From Daucus carota subsp. sativus (Eukaryota > Streptophyta > Magnoliopsida > Apiales > Apiaceae), in NCBI RefSeq assembly GCF_001625215.2, contig NC_030389.2, forward strand, positions 4,004,930-4,068,929: 64,000 bases of DNA, written 5' to 3'. The translations under genes were made by a program, and so were the position numbers. How positions within the stretch are numbered: the first letter of the stretch is position 1; each line of letters opens with the position of its first letter. The notes below the pieces were generated by a model that had not been told where the DNA came from, searched no databases, and was given only the letters and a program-made list of their open reading frames with translations. Positions 11,201 through 24,250 of this stretch are shown here, in pieces.

Positions 11201-14002
11201 AAACTTCCCAAGCTTGCTGTGGTGCTCACTCCACCGAATAAATAACACCTCCAATTCCTTCTCTTCAGCCTTGGCTGCAACTCGTGCTCTAAGAGTCTAA
11301 TAGACAACGTGCAATAATATCAGAATCTATAACTCACTCAAATACTGGATTTATTGCGGGTGGAGAATAAGGACAAAGTTGAAAAACTTTAGAACATTCA
11401 AGATAAGTAACTAACCAAATCTCTCCTCCGCTTTTCTGCAATTTGCTCGCGCTCCTGCTGCCTCAACATTTCACTTTCTTCACGTGCTTTTTCTTCAGCC
11501 TACATGAGATTTGACTCATTTTTAACAGTTATATATAAACTGATGAAAAATAAACAAAATAAATTGTCACTCATCCAAGTGTCTAATGATAGTCCAAAGG
11601 ACACACTGCAATCCTGAACAACGAAGATTCTAGGCAATCATCTTTTTCAACTTTATAATCATGTTTTGAGTGATAATATGATAATATGATTAGGTCGATA
11701 AAGGATGAAAGGATGTGGCCTCACTCTTCTAAAATTGTTCCCCATATTTAAGTTCTAAATTCAGTCAAATCAACCAAAACTGAAACAAATATCATATACA
11801 TCTACTGAAATTTATAACATCATGTGCCCAACATTCAGTACAAGTGTCTACATCTTTATCTATAGATGCATAACAAGGGAACATGCTTATCTTACAAATT
11901 CTTGTGCCAGTAATAATATGTTAAAAATGGAAACGAGGAACGGTGGGGACATAATAAAAAAATTATTTTATTGTGTATTTCAGGTAGCGTGACTGCATGA
12001 GAGAACAAAGGTATAATAACAAATATAAAATTATGAAAGATAACCTTTAACTCATTTTTGTAAGTTCAGTGACAAGATAGAGTTATGCCACCCCCATGAC
12101 TTTCTCAAGTGGTATTCTACTAAGAATAGTTGAAGGTTGACAATGAAGATTTTGTCTCCCTATTCTATCAATACTATCAAACTCAAAAACATGGTTAACT
12201 ACTTCAGACACCTGAGCACATACAACTGTGTTTTGTGTCAGTCTTTTCATCACAGAAACAGTAAAATTCAGTGCAATATTAGTCACACACGTATCCATAA
12301 AATACAATGTTGCACATGGAACAATTTACGAAGCAAAATATAACAGTTCCTCACCCTTTTTAAAGAATCAGATCTTCGCATGTATGCCTCAGTGCCAGAA
12401 ATTTTTGCATCTTCTTTTCTGAAACGCTGTAAACATGCAACTAAAAATTTAACACAAATAGTAATGCCTGGTACTGATAAAGCCTACTGTTCAAGTGATA
12501 CAGATATATACAACAAAAGCAGAGAGAATTTCAAATACTAATGGCTAAAGGAACTACTTCAATCTGACAATTAGAATTTTAATATTGAATCTTGGATTGG
12601 AGATAACAGCAATTTTTCGATTAAGTACATTTCAACTGTTGGATTGAACTTACTATCATAAGTTGTCTAGCTTGCAGATTTAAAAACAAAACTGGCAACA
12701 CCATTGCATAATTTCTAAATACTGCATTGAAACTTAAGTGTTACCTCCAAAGTGCCGAGAAGTTGCCCAAGCATCCTCTTATTCCTCTTAACTATACTTG
12801 GGTCTTCGTCTTTCGGCAATACTCGAGGAACTGGAGGGGCTTCAGAATCCTATTGCATAAAAAATCAATATATTCTCTAACAGAATGCCAGTAAACAAAA
12901 AGAAAAAAAAATCTTAATAACCCCGCCAACCAATTCAATCACAACTTCAATTCATACCATCATTCGTGGCCTCTGATCAACAACCCTCCTAGGCCAAGTA
13001 GGATTCATTTTCTCATTCTGGCTCGGCTCGACAACTTCAATGCTTTCCTTTTCCTCCACTGCAGATTCTTTGTTTCCTACGTCCTTTACATCATCGTCAT
13101 CAACAATCTCCCCATCTTCAATCTTCACTCAAATTCAACACCAAAAAACAAAACCAATCATAATCCTAACCAGACAAAAACACAATTAAAATGCGAATAA
13201 AGCTGATTAGACCTCACCTTCACCACGGCAGAAGAAAGACGCCTTTTTGGCGCAGGTTGATTCTCCTCATTCCTATTAGCCTATACAAAACAATTTCTTC
13301 ACTCAGTTACATCGACTATACTGTAAAACCTCTATTAATAAATACTTAAATAGTCTCGGACCATATAAGTTTATTAATTAACCCGAGGTAAAAGAAACAC
13401 AGTATCCATTATAACTGGAACTGACAAATTATATTTATCAAAATCGAAACTATTCAACTTCAATTTTATCAAGGCTCCTGATTACGCAAAGTTAGAGAAA
13501 CAGAGTATCTATTACAGTTGACACCAAAAAAAGTATTATGCAATCATTAATCAAGACTACTAGCTAACCGGTTACTTAATTTATCCAGGTACTTGAGACA
13601 TAAATAGAATGCGTAGTTCAAACAACATTTCTAATACAATTACAGAATCCAGGTCTTACAAAATTGCGCTGTCGATTTCCACCAGGTACGAAACCGCGGT
13701 TACCAGGACCTGAACCTGATAACCCACCACGTCGAATTCCCCGAGGATCACGAAGCCTCTCTGTAATCTGTCCAAAGATAAATAATGCTGATTAGTCGAA
13801 TTCAAAAATGTGAAAATATATCTGAGGGGCGCGCGCGCGAGGGAGAGAGAGAGAGGGACAGGGAGAGGGAGAGGGAGAGAGAGAGAGAGAGAGAGAGAGG
13901 AGACAGGTAGAGAGAAGAGACCTCGCGTTGTTGGCGACGTAGCTCAATAATTTCACGGCGGAGCTGTTCTTCAGTCTTCTCGGCAACGGCGGTGCTTCCC
14001 AT
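8248..14002 (-). CDS. Pinin/SDK/MemA family nuclear protein (ten exons)
   Basis: Exons on the minus strand: 14002-13922, 13767-13660, 13280-13218, 13122-12958, 12849-12745, 12426-12355, 11499-11416, 11296-11196, 10868-10784, 8640-8248; all GT-AG and in phase, giving 418 aa. The N-terminus (MGSTAVAEKTEEQLRREI, then ITERLRDPRGIRRGG) matches plant pinin-like proteins. RNKRMLGQLLGTLE starts the pinin domain (about 160-300), which continues as an Arg/Glu-rich coiled coil (AEEKAREESEMLRQQEREQ) and ends near FQEWKAARREELSQYQKQL. The C-terminus is acidic with a basic KRRK patch suiting nuclear import. Pinin family proteins are exon-junction/ASAP-PSAP splicing factors, so a role in pre-mRNA splicing is expected from family knowledge. 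Intron 9 (2.1 kb) holds a PIF-type MITE. Confidence 0.93.
9890..10251. mobile_element. PIF/Harbinger (Tourist-like) MITE in pinin intron 9
   Basis: 362 bp with perfect 15-bp terminal inverted repeats GAGCATCTCCAATAG and a TTA target duplication at 9887-9889 and 10252-10254. TTA duplication is the PIF/Harbinger signature. No coding capacity. Confidence 0.85.
13832..13900. repeat. (GA)n microsatellite in pinin intron 1
   Basis: GA-rich simple repeat with GGGA interruptions, beginning after a short GCGCGCGCGC run and ending about 20 bases from the exon 1 donor. On the coding strand it is a CT-rich tract immediately after the donor. Confidence 0.9.
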
Positions 14003-15326
14003 TGCTTGAATTAACGAGCTTCAAAACCCTAACCCCCAATTTACTGTACAAGTGCCAATTCGTTCTCGTTTATTTTTTGACAGTCTATGTCAGTATGTGA
14101 TGAATATATTTTTCGCAAGAGCATGCCCCGAGGTCTTTAAATTTTGGGGATTTTTCTATAAATAATCAAGTTTTAAAAAAAAATTAAAAATACTATCACT
14201 TTTTAAAACAAATTGTAAAAATATCCATGTTCCAAAAAATAACTGTAAAAATACGATGATTGCATATATAACCATATCTGCAACTGCTAGCAACGATATA
14301 TACAACTTGAAATTTTTTAAAAAAAATACATATATTTGCATAATAAGTTGCAACTAGTTGCAAAGGCTTAAAATGAATGCCCATACGGCATCAATACTAA
14401 TACCATAAAAACAACCACAAAAACAAAATCAACAAGTATTGCAACCAAAAAATCAACTAAAACAACGAACTAAAAATCAACACAAAAGTAACCAACCACC
14501 GCCACTCTCCCACCATACCGGCTACATCTCCACCGACACAGATTGCGGTTGCGGCCACCAGATCTCCCCCGATAATTTCCCAATCTCCGCCGTCGCCATA
14601 CTATGCCCAAACACAGTCTATTTTAACACCGATGTGGAATAGGACTAAGGAAAAAAGGAGTTCGGTGATTTCACGGCATGTGGAAGAGAGAGGGAAGAAA
14701 GAGTGCCAGGGTTAGTGGCAGAAAAGGTGCCTGCGGCGGAGGAGGCGGTGGCTATTTCCCAGTGCATGTCATTTTGTGAGAGAGAGCGAGAAATGAAAGT
14801 GACAAGCAACTCAAAATTAGAAGAAAACGTAAGAGAAACCGTATGCGTGCGAAATGTTTAAGACCACTATATTCCTGTAAATAACTTTTAAAAACACGTA
14901 TACGGGAGAAATCCCCTAAAAATTTTAGCTAAAATTTAATAAATTATATTATAATTTAAATTTATAGATTATATATAAGATTTTGTTCATTTCATTCTGA
15001 CATTGTGTATTTTTAAAATTATAACCAACCTCTTATATTTTCTAGACACATATAGCAAGATTCCATGTTATCTATTATTTTATTAAAATGATATATTTGT
15101 TAGGATATCCTCCTAGATTTCATTGTATAATAAATTTTTATCAGTTGTACCCTCACGTTTTTGACTTTTATCTATGATAACCTTGTATTTATGATTTTTC
15201 ACATGTAATATCCTAATATTATGTAAACATAATAGAATGATTTTAGATTGTAAAAAAATTGTATACTATCATAGAAACTCGTGCAAGATACGTGCTTTTA
15301 TATATATGTATGTATGTATATATATA

Positions 15327-15706
15327 GGCAATTGCTCAAATAGAAATTATTAAAATAAAAACTAAAATGGAAACTAAGAGAAACTATACCTAAATGACCT
15401 CACCCACCCCTATATGTCATCATCCACCTAGGGCCCATCCTCACCCCTAGTCAATCCATCCGGGCCCGCTAGGGCCTCGCCAAGACTCCTCACAGACCCT
15501 GCACAGGCTCTAGACAGTCTCAAAGAGCCAAACCTTGGCCCCACCATGGTCCCACTAGGCCCCGACCCGGCCCTATTAGGCCCCACTTAGACCTCGTCTC
15601 GGCCCATCTTGGAGTCCATCCCCGGTCCCAAAACCCGCATCATTCTACTTAATCGCATTGATTTCTATTTAGTTTCTATTCTAGTAGTTGTTATTGGAGT
15701 AGGACC
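15327..15706. mobile_element. Candidate TIR MITE with a C-rich core
   Basis: The left end (GCAATTGCTCAAATAGAA, continuing in AAAACTAAAATGGAAAC) and the reverse complement of the right end (GGTCCTACTCCAATAACA, continuing in AATAGAAACTAAATAGAA) are similar over about 45 bases, giving imperfect terminal inverted repeats. The core at 15400-15640 is strikingly C-rich (GGCCC and CCGG words) in an AT-rich neighbourhood. Target duplication is hidden by flanking AT repeats. Confidence 0.5.
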
Positions 15707-15750
<44 letters not shown>

Positions 15751-16025
15751 CAAACACAATCGCAACCCAGGACTCACATAAATGTATTTGATGACTATTA
15801 TAATTAAAAGGATCTTTCTAATGTGTGTTCATGACCACATACTAACAACTACTTTTTACTTAATTGAAGAATTTTGATTGATAGAGATTTTTGTGCATAT
15901 AGAGCGCCATTATATTAATGAAAGAGAATCAATAGGAATTCACTACTTAAATAAAAGTAGTCACACACTAGAAAATCCGTAGTTAAATATAACTACTATA
16001 ATTAAAAAATTAATATATATTTTAC

Positions 16026-16110
<85 letters not shown>

Positions 16111-16114
<4 letters not shown>

Positions 16115-16329
16115 TACCCGATCGGATCATTAACGGATCGAATCACCTTAAATCCATATCCGCTCCATTTATTATCGGATTTCTCTTATCGGATCAGATT
16201 TTTTTTTCGATGAATCCAAATCCGCTAAGAAGACCCCGGATCGGACTGGATCGGGTCGGAGCTCCGCTCCATTGACAGGCCTAACCCATTATACTGTTAT
16301 ACAATATACAATGATACTGTTATGCAAGA

Positions 16330-16370
<41 letters not shown>

Positions 16371-16604
16371 ATATATATATATTCTACCCGATCGGATCAT
16401 TAACGGATCGAATCACCTTAAATCCATATCCGCTCCATTTATTATCGGATTTCTCTTATCGGATCAGATTTTTTTTTGATGAATCCAAATCCGCTAAGAA
16501 GACCCCGGATCGGACTGGATCGGGTCAGAGCTCCGCTCCATTGACAGGCCTAACCCATTATACTGTTATACAATATACAATGATACTGTTATGCAAGATA
16601 ATTT
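16111..16604. repeat. Direct duplication, period 270 bp, with AT microsatellite
   Basis: A block of about 225 bases starting ATTCTACCCGATCGGATC occurs at 16111-16335 and again at 16381-16604. I saw only a single-base deletion in the T/C run and one substitution in the GGGTC(G/A)GAGC segment. Each copy is preceded by a TA-dinucleotide run, so the unit is AT-repeat plus block. The duplication is recent or is an assembly artefact. Confidence 0.9.
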
Positions 16605-17251
16605 TAATTTTGATAAGCCCCCGGTTGAAGTGTTTTTCTTCTTTCTAATGAAAATGTATTTAATTTTGTTCTCCAACAATTTTGAATAATTGCATGTTTT
16701 ATAACCTGGTCTATACTTTAAATTTAAATTGAAATACAAATTGGATTGAATTTTTAAATGTTTTGGTTTAATTGATAATAAAAAAATTATTAGAACACAT
16801 TATATATTAATGAGACCCCTAGAATAATACCGATCGGCTGATATAACTCGACCGATCAATAAAATTATTAATATTTCAGTTTTAATAGAACAACAACAAC
16901 AACAACAATAACAATATTATATAATATATTAAAAATAGATAGTATAGATGATAGATCTATGATATTACTTTTAAAGTGATAACATGAAGTAATTAAAAAT
17001 AACATGAATGTATTTAGTTGAAACATATCATCGGTTGTTTATTAATAATTATATATATTAATATTATGTTTTTATATGTATGTTGCATGTGTCATTTTTA
17101 GAAAATCAGTTTTTTATTTAGTAAACTGAAAAAGATAATGTGTTTCATTTAAAAAGGGTAGTTACTATTTAGACCAAAGAAAAGGATAGTTACTATATTG
17201 TCCAAGGTTATTTACAGAGAATTGAGTTTATTCAGTGATAAAATATAAAAA

Positions 17252-17391
17252 ATAACATTTTTAGTTAAAAAGTATAGTTGATTATATAAATAGACACATA
17301 ATTCGGCCCACAACCGATCACATAACATTTTTAGTTAAAAAGTATAGTTGATTATATAAATAGACACATAATTCGGCCCACAACCGATCAC
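17252..17391. repeat. Tandem duplication of a 70-bp unit
   Basis: The unit beginning ATAACATTTTTAGTTAAA and ending CACAACCGATCAC occurs twice in a row with no difference seen. No coding meaning. Confidence 0.9.
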
Positions 17392-18150
17392 ACAAATTTT
17401 TAATATTTCGACTTTAATAATATATCATAGATACATTTATCGAGATGGTAAGAAATAGTTTTTTTTTTTTTTGCTAAATGGTAAGAAATAGTTTTGGGGT
17501 CATATGACGTAAGGTTTAGTCCTTTTATTTGTTTTCGTTGAACCGTATATGAGTTAGACGATCAGTATTTTAACATTCAAAATTGTCATTTTTGTTGAGG
17601 ATTACATCCTGCAAGAGACACAGTCCATGACAAATTCTTTCAATAAGTGAGAGTTAAATCCTGTAAAAACACACACACACTATGATCTCAAAATGTTTCC
17701 TATATGTTCTTAAAAACGACACACACCAAATCAGGTTCATTATAGTTTTGCATTTACCCACGCTATACAACAAATCATCTTAAATTAGGCACTCACTTTA
17801 TATAAATATTTTTAGACAACAAATGCCAAATAATGGATGCAAAATTCATTATATACACAAGATCTTGAATTTATAAATATAAATTATAAAAAAGTATTTA
17901 GTATTTAATTATCATTTATTGAAAGATAAACAAAAACTATGTGCAAGTAGAATTTGCTTAACCAAGTCTACTTGTTTTTGTTGATTATTTAAAATAGTCA
18001 ATAATAATACATGCTCTTCTATTTTTATCTATGTATAAGCCTTCACAATTCTTACAATGCCAAGTATATATTAATATAATCCACAAGCCCTGCAAAATAA
18101 TAGTACAACTCAGAAAATAAAACACAACAAATGAATACAACAAAATATTA

Positions 18151-18312
18151 ACGGAAATGTTATTTCTAGAACAAAATTTTTATTTCCGGAGCAATTTGAG
18201 TTGTGAGTTGGCTCTGCTGGCTGCTGCCCTGCATGCACATAAAGATGCAACTCCGATACAATTTGCTCCAAAAATAAAAAAAATGCTCAGGAAAATTTTA
18301 TTTCCTGATATG
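18151..18312. mobile_element. Candidate short inverted-repeat element
   Basis: The left end (GGAAATGTTATTTCTAGAAC, then TTTATTTCCGGAGCA) matches the reverse complement of the right end (AGGAAATAAAATTTTCCTGA, then TTTATTTTTGGAGCA) over about 43 bases with mismatches. This is MITE architecture. Target duplication not recognised. Confidence 0.4.
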
Positions 18313-18725
18313 AATTATAGATCAAAACAACAGCATATATAGATATAAAGAAGATGCTACTTTTGGCTGTAAAACTTGTATGTAAATCATAATCTATATG
18401 ACTTCAAAACTTAACACCTCCCAAAAAATCCATGAAACTGATCAACTATTCAGAATTCGCAAAACCGAGCAACATTCCTTCACAGTTTCATAGAAACCTA
18501 AAATCCTATTTTTGTATCTTCAGTCTTTCTAAATCTCAGAATGTTGTACTAGTTGAGAAGAAGCATTATATCACAATACCATCTAATGTGCCTGACTGGA
18601 TCCCTTTAGATTTTTTACCACCAGAGCATATACAACCAAAAGAAACTTTACCACCATCTTCGAGTCTGACAAAAAACTCAGTGAAAGACGTCCAAGATTG
18701 GCAGGCAATAAGGCTTTCAGTTCAG

Positions 18726-21700
18726 TCAGAGGGAAGTCTTTGAGGATGAGCCAGGCTTAATATACTGAAAAACGAAAGAACAAACAACAAATTTATGATT
18801 GAGTTCCGCATTAGAACAGTATAAATAACTAATACTCGGTATATAAGAACTGTTCTGATCAGCAATATGTTACTTCAATAAGAACAATGATTTTAGATCC
18901 TTATTTAAAGGATTAGAAGCATTTAAAAAAGTTCTTACCTTACTTGCATCCCTGTAGAATTCATTGATCTCTTCCTCTGTAAGGCCTTCATCCTCTCCAG
19001 CATTTTCATCCCAACCAAGTGACCGCAAAAATGCAGCTTCTTCCTCTTCTGAACAAAGAATCATGTCAGATCTTGAACGAGTCTCTCCATTGCCACAAGA
19101 TTGCTGATGCCCATTGCCATTATTTATGTTGCTGATCAAGGCATTTACGTTCTCTTTATAATGGTCCATATTAGACTGGTTTGCAGATAGAGAATCTTTC
19201 CCTTGAGAAAGGGGAGAAGCAGTTTGAGTTTCACTAGGCTGTTCCACAACAAATTGTGACACAGTAGAGACAGAATCAGCAACAGAAGAGGACTTTGTCA
19301 AGGACTTCTTCCTCACAAGATTAAAGAATTCATTTCGACTCTGAAGTTGAGCTGAAGGTTTTTTCTCCAATGTTGCCGGGACCATTATAGCTGCAGGCTT
19401 ACGATTAACATTCAAAGGGTTTGGGTTCTTGATTTGTGTCCTCGAAGGAGGTGGTACAACAGCTGGTAAAGTAGTCAGCGGGTTATTTGCTACTGTACTA
19501 TCATTGGTAAGGCTCAAGTTATCTATTTCTGGATAAGAAACACCGTTCCTTTCTCGTGCAGGTTTAAGGACTTGAAGTTTTCCCAAGCTCAATGTCTTTG
19601 GCACATCAGACTTTTCAAGTGTCCCACGCAAAGAGTGAATAGAAGAGGTCTGGTGTTGCTGTTGGGACACCTTAACTTTAGATTTCTCTGAAGAATTTAA
19701 CACCTGAGAAATTTATAAACAGCACGTATTAAGAAACATATCTCAGACAAATACAAATTCAGATAAATTTCAAAGTGCTTTCCTTGCACATAGATTAATA
19801 TGGAAAAAGTAACATTACTGAATATTATGATGTGCTCACTTTTAAATAAGGCCTAGGTTATCAGTTCGCGGCCATAACAGTTTATCTTATGTACTTATGT
19901 CTTATGATGACAATAACATTTTTATAAGACATCTTTTACCCCCAAGATGTTTCACAATAGAAGTCTCCCACTAAGAGGAGAGTTGTCACACTATTCTGTA
20001 TAGAGCTGAAACAAACCATCATGGACCATATACAGAACCATAATCTTTGTCATTCTTTCCCTGCTTTTACCGATTGAAATCCCTTCCATTCCCTTTTATA
20101 GCCATCATGAAAACTCTCACGCATCATAACAAATAAACATAGTAATTGAATGCTAATTTATGTATAGATACACAAGTAAAGACATGTTTTGAAGATTCAA
20201 TCCATTAAAGTGATATTTAATAATAGGTCTGTGAGGAGGAAAAACCTAAAACGATGAAAGCTGAAATTTCCACAGAGTTGTTCTCTAATTGGATTCTTTT
20301 CACACCTATTTTTTTAAGCATCCCAAATGCAGCCAGACTCAGATTCTCACATTACATATTGTTTAATAATAAACCTCCCTTCATCTCCCTTAATCTGTGC
20401 TGCTTCCTTTTCCCTTGTCCATTTCTTCTGCTATTGATATTAGGTAAATAAGATGTGTATTGCTGCCAGCCATGCTAACCAGGACATGGACAACACATAT
20501 TGTAAACATGAAGTTGGAACCATTGCCATCTAATTATACTGTTGTCCTACATATTTATTAAGGGTAATTATGGATTAACTACTAAAGTAACATAGTCTAG
20601 TAACAACGTGACTACTACCCATGCACTAATTGAGGACCCAAGCATGTATTTCTATTATTTTGGGACTTCTGTTCTACGAATTTAACCACTTCGGAAAAGA
20701 AATCAGTATCTTTCTCATTTAAATGTACCAACTGCAACACCAAAACATGATCCCCGGAAGCTTTCCACTACACATATTACCTTGCTCATTCAAAAGTACC
20801 CGATGCACTACATAGAGTTCACCAATTCGCCATAATTGCGAATATACCTAGTGATACTATACGTCCAGCTAAGCAGGTCATTGATCAGCATTCAATAGGA
20901 GTTACCAAATAGAGGCAGGGTACAGATATCAACAAAAACAAAGAGCAGAATATTGTCAGCAAATAATACTTAATTACTGAAAATAAATTCAAGATTTTAG
21001 TTTATATTGACAGACTACAATGTATAAAATAAGTAGTTTCCCTCACTGTATATGCCAAAACCATTGTTCTGATGACTTCTGGATGATCAGATCTTAATAA
21101 TGCTACAAATATTATATTACATTAACATAGAGCATCCTCGTAAGGTGGCGAATTATAGAGTTATAATAATCAAATACTATAATGTATAGGAGTAGATTAT
21201 ATACAGAGAGAAGAGAAAGAATAGCACAACATACTGTCCATACTTGGCAAATACTGACACATCTATGCATTTACATATGTATTTTACAAAGAGAAAGATT
21301 ATAGAGAGAAATATTTAGAAAGTTAAATGAATGCCAACCATAAAATCATAATATTCATCAGCTAAAAGTTTGGTCAAGATTAAATGGTTTACGAGAATCA
21401 GGAGTGCGTTGGCAAAGCTGCTCCAAGTGCTAGAAGTAGTCTAGAGTTCAATTAACAGCTCCCTTTCCAAAATATTTAAAAATTAAATACCAAATATGTC
21501 TACCTACCAAAAACAACTATGGTTTACACTATAAATTAATATATAGTAATAGAACAAAAACAAACATCCAATCATACACTTACTAAGAATTTAACATTTT
21601 GGTTGCTTTCCTAATAATGTTCTCCAAAATGAAACTTGAACTACATCAATTTGGCAGAAAACTTTATTTTTGCTCAATTAGTTTGTAGGTCAAGAAACTA

Positions 21701-23296
21701 CAACATTCATTAATCCCCCAGCTCATTAATCCCTACTGATATACAAGAATAATCCCTCAGTTCATTAGTTGACAGGTAATCCCTATTGATATAGGGTGCT
21801 AATCAAGCACCGAGAACAATGAGAAGGCTGGCAACTATTGTACAAACCACAAATTTAAAAGGCATATCAGGGTAAAAATTGCCGGAAGTGTTTAGATGAT
21901 TGCAATACTACATATGCATAAACGTAATCAAATTCAGTTGTGATACAGATAAGGTACTAGGCCTTTACACATCTTAATCTCAGAAACTTATACACACAAC
22001 ATTATAAGATGTTTATCCAACGGACATCTCACCATTAGCAATTAGCAAATAATGAAGGGCTCAGCCAAAATGCAACTCTATTAAAAACCCACAACTAAAG
22101 TCATTAAACACCTACAACAATACTCCTTTTTCAGAAGGGCAGGTAGAGGGTTGTACAAGAACTACAGGAACAAGATAGTAGACAAAAACAATTACAACCA
22201 GTACGTTTTAACATGACATGATACAGGAACCAAAATATCCAACTAATAAAAAGACAACAGTCTCACCAAAGATTTAGGCATGGAAGGTGTCATCGGAATG
22301 AGTTGTCTAGACTGTTTAATAGCTAATTCTTCGAGCCTCTGAGTTTCGACTGATACCTGTCATAATACAAACCCATTACATAAGCAGGGATAACTCAACA
22401 AAGGTCCATCAATCAAAAAAATATTAGTTTACCTGAGGAGCAGTGTCAACACGAAGGGGCCCTTGTGCCAAAGTTTCTGCCATATTGAGGCTGGCTGCAG
22501 TGCTTGATGGCACAGAAGTTGAACTTGGAAGAGCAGCTTGGAGAACGGATGATGTAATGGGGCCATTGGCTCCAACCATCACAGGTACCTCAGCTAGGGC
22601 CGATGTCCACCCAACTTCATTAGCCACTGTAGAATACCCAGTTGATAAGCTCTGCATGTTCGTACTCAATCCAGGAGATGGAATATTTCTTATCCCATGA
22701 TCTGTTTGCCTTTCATCAGCTCCAAGAGATGGAAAATCCCTGTCAAATGAAGTTTTCCGCACACTGCTGATGCCACTACTCCCCAAAAGGCGAGAACTGC
22801 TATTGTTGTAGTTGCTTTTGTTGGAACTGTTTAAGTCAGCTGATACTCTTCTGGACAATGGCTCACTATGTTTCCCCGCTACAGAAGACTGAGTTCGTCT
22901 TAAGCCATTCTTCTCGAACCTATCCGAAAAATCGCTCCCTAATGAACCAGAATAGTTTTGATGCCTACGATCACCTAGCCTCAACCTATCATGATCACGA
23001 TATTCATTTTTGTCTCTATCCCAGCCCCTATCTCGGTTGTTCCTACCAAAACTTCCATAAGACCTCGAGTTACCAGAACCATTACTAGATGAAGTTCGAC
23101 GGAAGTAAGATGACGTAGTTCTATCAGAAACAGGAGAACGTCCCGAGTCATGAGCACTAACATCTGCTGATAATTTATTTCTAGTCGGCTTTAATGTCAT
23201 ATGATCATTTTGGCGGTGATTTGTACTAACCGCAACCGTTACACTTCCACTGCTCTTTAACCACTCGGGGACAAACGAAGGCTCACTTTTTTCCAT
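18726..23296 (-). CDS. Vasculin (GPBP1)-like protein, four exons
   Basis: Exons on the minus strand: 23296-22433, 22356-22267, 19703-18939, 18764-18726; in phase, 585 aa. Low-complexity Ser/Asn/Arg-rich protein with five short motifs: FVPEWLKSSG near residue 8; FDRDFPSLGADE near 184; GKLQVLKPARERNG near 359; SRNEFFNLVRKKSL near 441; and FLRSLGWDENAGEDEGLTEE running into INEFYRDASK near 540-573. Animal vasculin (GC-rich promoter-binding protein 1), as I remember it, has the same order: PAWL, EDFPSLNPE, MLVIKKG, KSEFLKALKRD, LLKEMGWQ...LTEDEMREF. I infer a plant relative, perhaps a nuclear or RNA/DNA-binding regulator; function unproven. A TATATATAC box near 24165 and a probable leader intron lie upstream. 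Intron 2 (2.6 kb) carries a repeat also found in the NDC80 gene. Confidence 0.85.
19880..20985. repeat. Dispersed repeat, copy 1, in vasculin-like intron 2
   Basis: Shares blocks in the same order and orientation with 28950-29580: CTAAGAGGAGAGTTGTCACA, CCCTTTTATAGCC, CATGCACTA/CGTGCACTA with GGACCCA, AAGTACCC(G/A)ATG, AGCTAAGC...TCATT.ATCAGCATT, and AGCAGAAT.TTGTC. Unclassified; no terminal repeats found. About 1.1 kb here against 0.63 kb in the other copy. Confidence 0.75.
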
Positions 23297-24250
23297 AATT
23301 GGTAAAAAACAAGATCATACTAAACGTAACGGAAAAGTCCAAGTTGCATCCAGTTCATTAATAATATTACCACCATAACTTGACAAAACTATATATCCCG
23401 ACAGTATAAATCCAAATGTAGCTTCTTATCTCTTTCCCTGAATACCACGCAGCACAAATTATAATGTAATTAATGTCGACAACCAAGGTTCCCAAAACCT
23501 ATTCCTTAAAATCCAGCATCATAACATAACAAACCAACTGTCCTACACACAGTAACTAGAGCATATTCTCTCCTAACCCTTCCATATATCGATTGCCTCT
23601 ATATATATATATACTTCGAAGTCGATTAGAGACAACTTCACACAACCAAAAGCTACAATCTTTTAACACCCTAGAGGCCAGAACTTTCGAAAAAACCCCT
23701 CATATCACTAAAAACCTCAATTCAACAAAAACCCACAAAACCAACCTAATAATCCATACCCATTACGAAAAACATCCAAGATTACCAACCCCAGAACTGC
23801 ATATCACCAAAACATCAAAAAAAACTCAAGCCACATGCAAAAAAAACACAACCAGAAATCAACACACAAAAACACAAAATCGCAAAACCTGAAAAACCCA
23901 AAACACAGTAAATAAGGCCAAGAACAAACCCTAATCCCCAATCACTTGTGGGGTGTCAATGCAGAGGAGTTCGATTCGGGGCACAAAAAAGTTACGATTT
24001 TTATGTGTTTTAAGGCAAGAGTTGAGGGAGTTGTGAATTAGATAGATACAAAGTGTGTGCGTAGGTGGTGTTTTAGGGAGTTTGTGTGAGAGAGAACCAG
24101 AGTATATCCAAATTTCAATAGAATTTTGGGTGTGATACAATTGATATTTGAGACGCAAAGATTGTATATATACTCCCGGAAGGCTTCTTCTGTGTGTATG
24201 TGTTGAATGGCTCACTACAATAGAAAAAAGATGAAGTTTTTTCATTAACC
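23297..24250 (-). promoter_or_regulatory. Promoter and probable leader intron of the vasculin-like gene
   Basis: On the minus strand TATATATAC lies near 24165. The transcribed leader would run through pyrimidine-rich sequence to about 23935, where GATTAGG/GTTTGTTC looks like a donor, and an acceptor could be the TTTAG near 23320 just before the start codon. The A/C-rich stretch 23640-23930 would then be a leader intron. Inference only. Confidence 0.4.

Larger units (their letters stand above)
14003..18725. other. 4.7-kb intergenic region filled with repeats
   Basis: No gene supported. The left edge holds the pinin leader. Between about 14135 and 14930 the ends carry related inverted sequence (AAATTTTGGGGATTTTTCT versus AAATTTTTAGGGGATTTCTC), possibly an old Mutator-like element enclosing GC-richer sequence at 14500-14760. 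Long AT dinucleotide runs lie at about 15713-15748 and 16030-16112. Separate entries describe the other repeats. Confidence 0.5.

Noticed and set aside
14439-14642. 67-codon frame in the intergenic region
   Set aside because: Compositionally biased (Gln/Asn/Lys), no homology recognised, lies in probable transposon sequence.
16322-16648. 108-codon frame starting in an AT repeat
   Set aside because: The start is a TA-dinucleotide artefact (Ile-Tyr repeat) and the rest is the duplicated non-coding block.
18432-18743. 103-codon plus-strand frame overlapping the vasculin-like last exon
   Set aside because: Antisense to the 3' end of that gene; protein shows no domain or codon signal.
23593-23892. 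99-codon Thr/Lys-rich frame upstream of the vasculin-like gene
   Set aside because: A/C-rich leader-intron sequence read on the wrong strand; low complexity.
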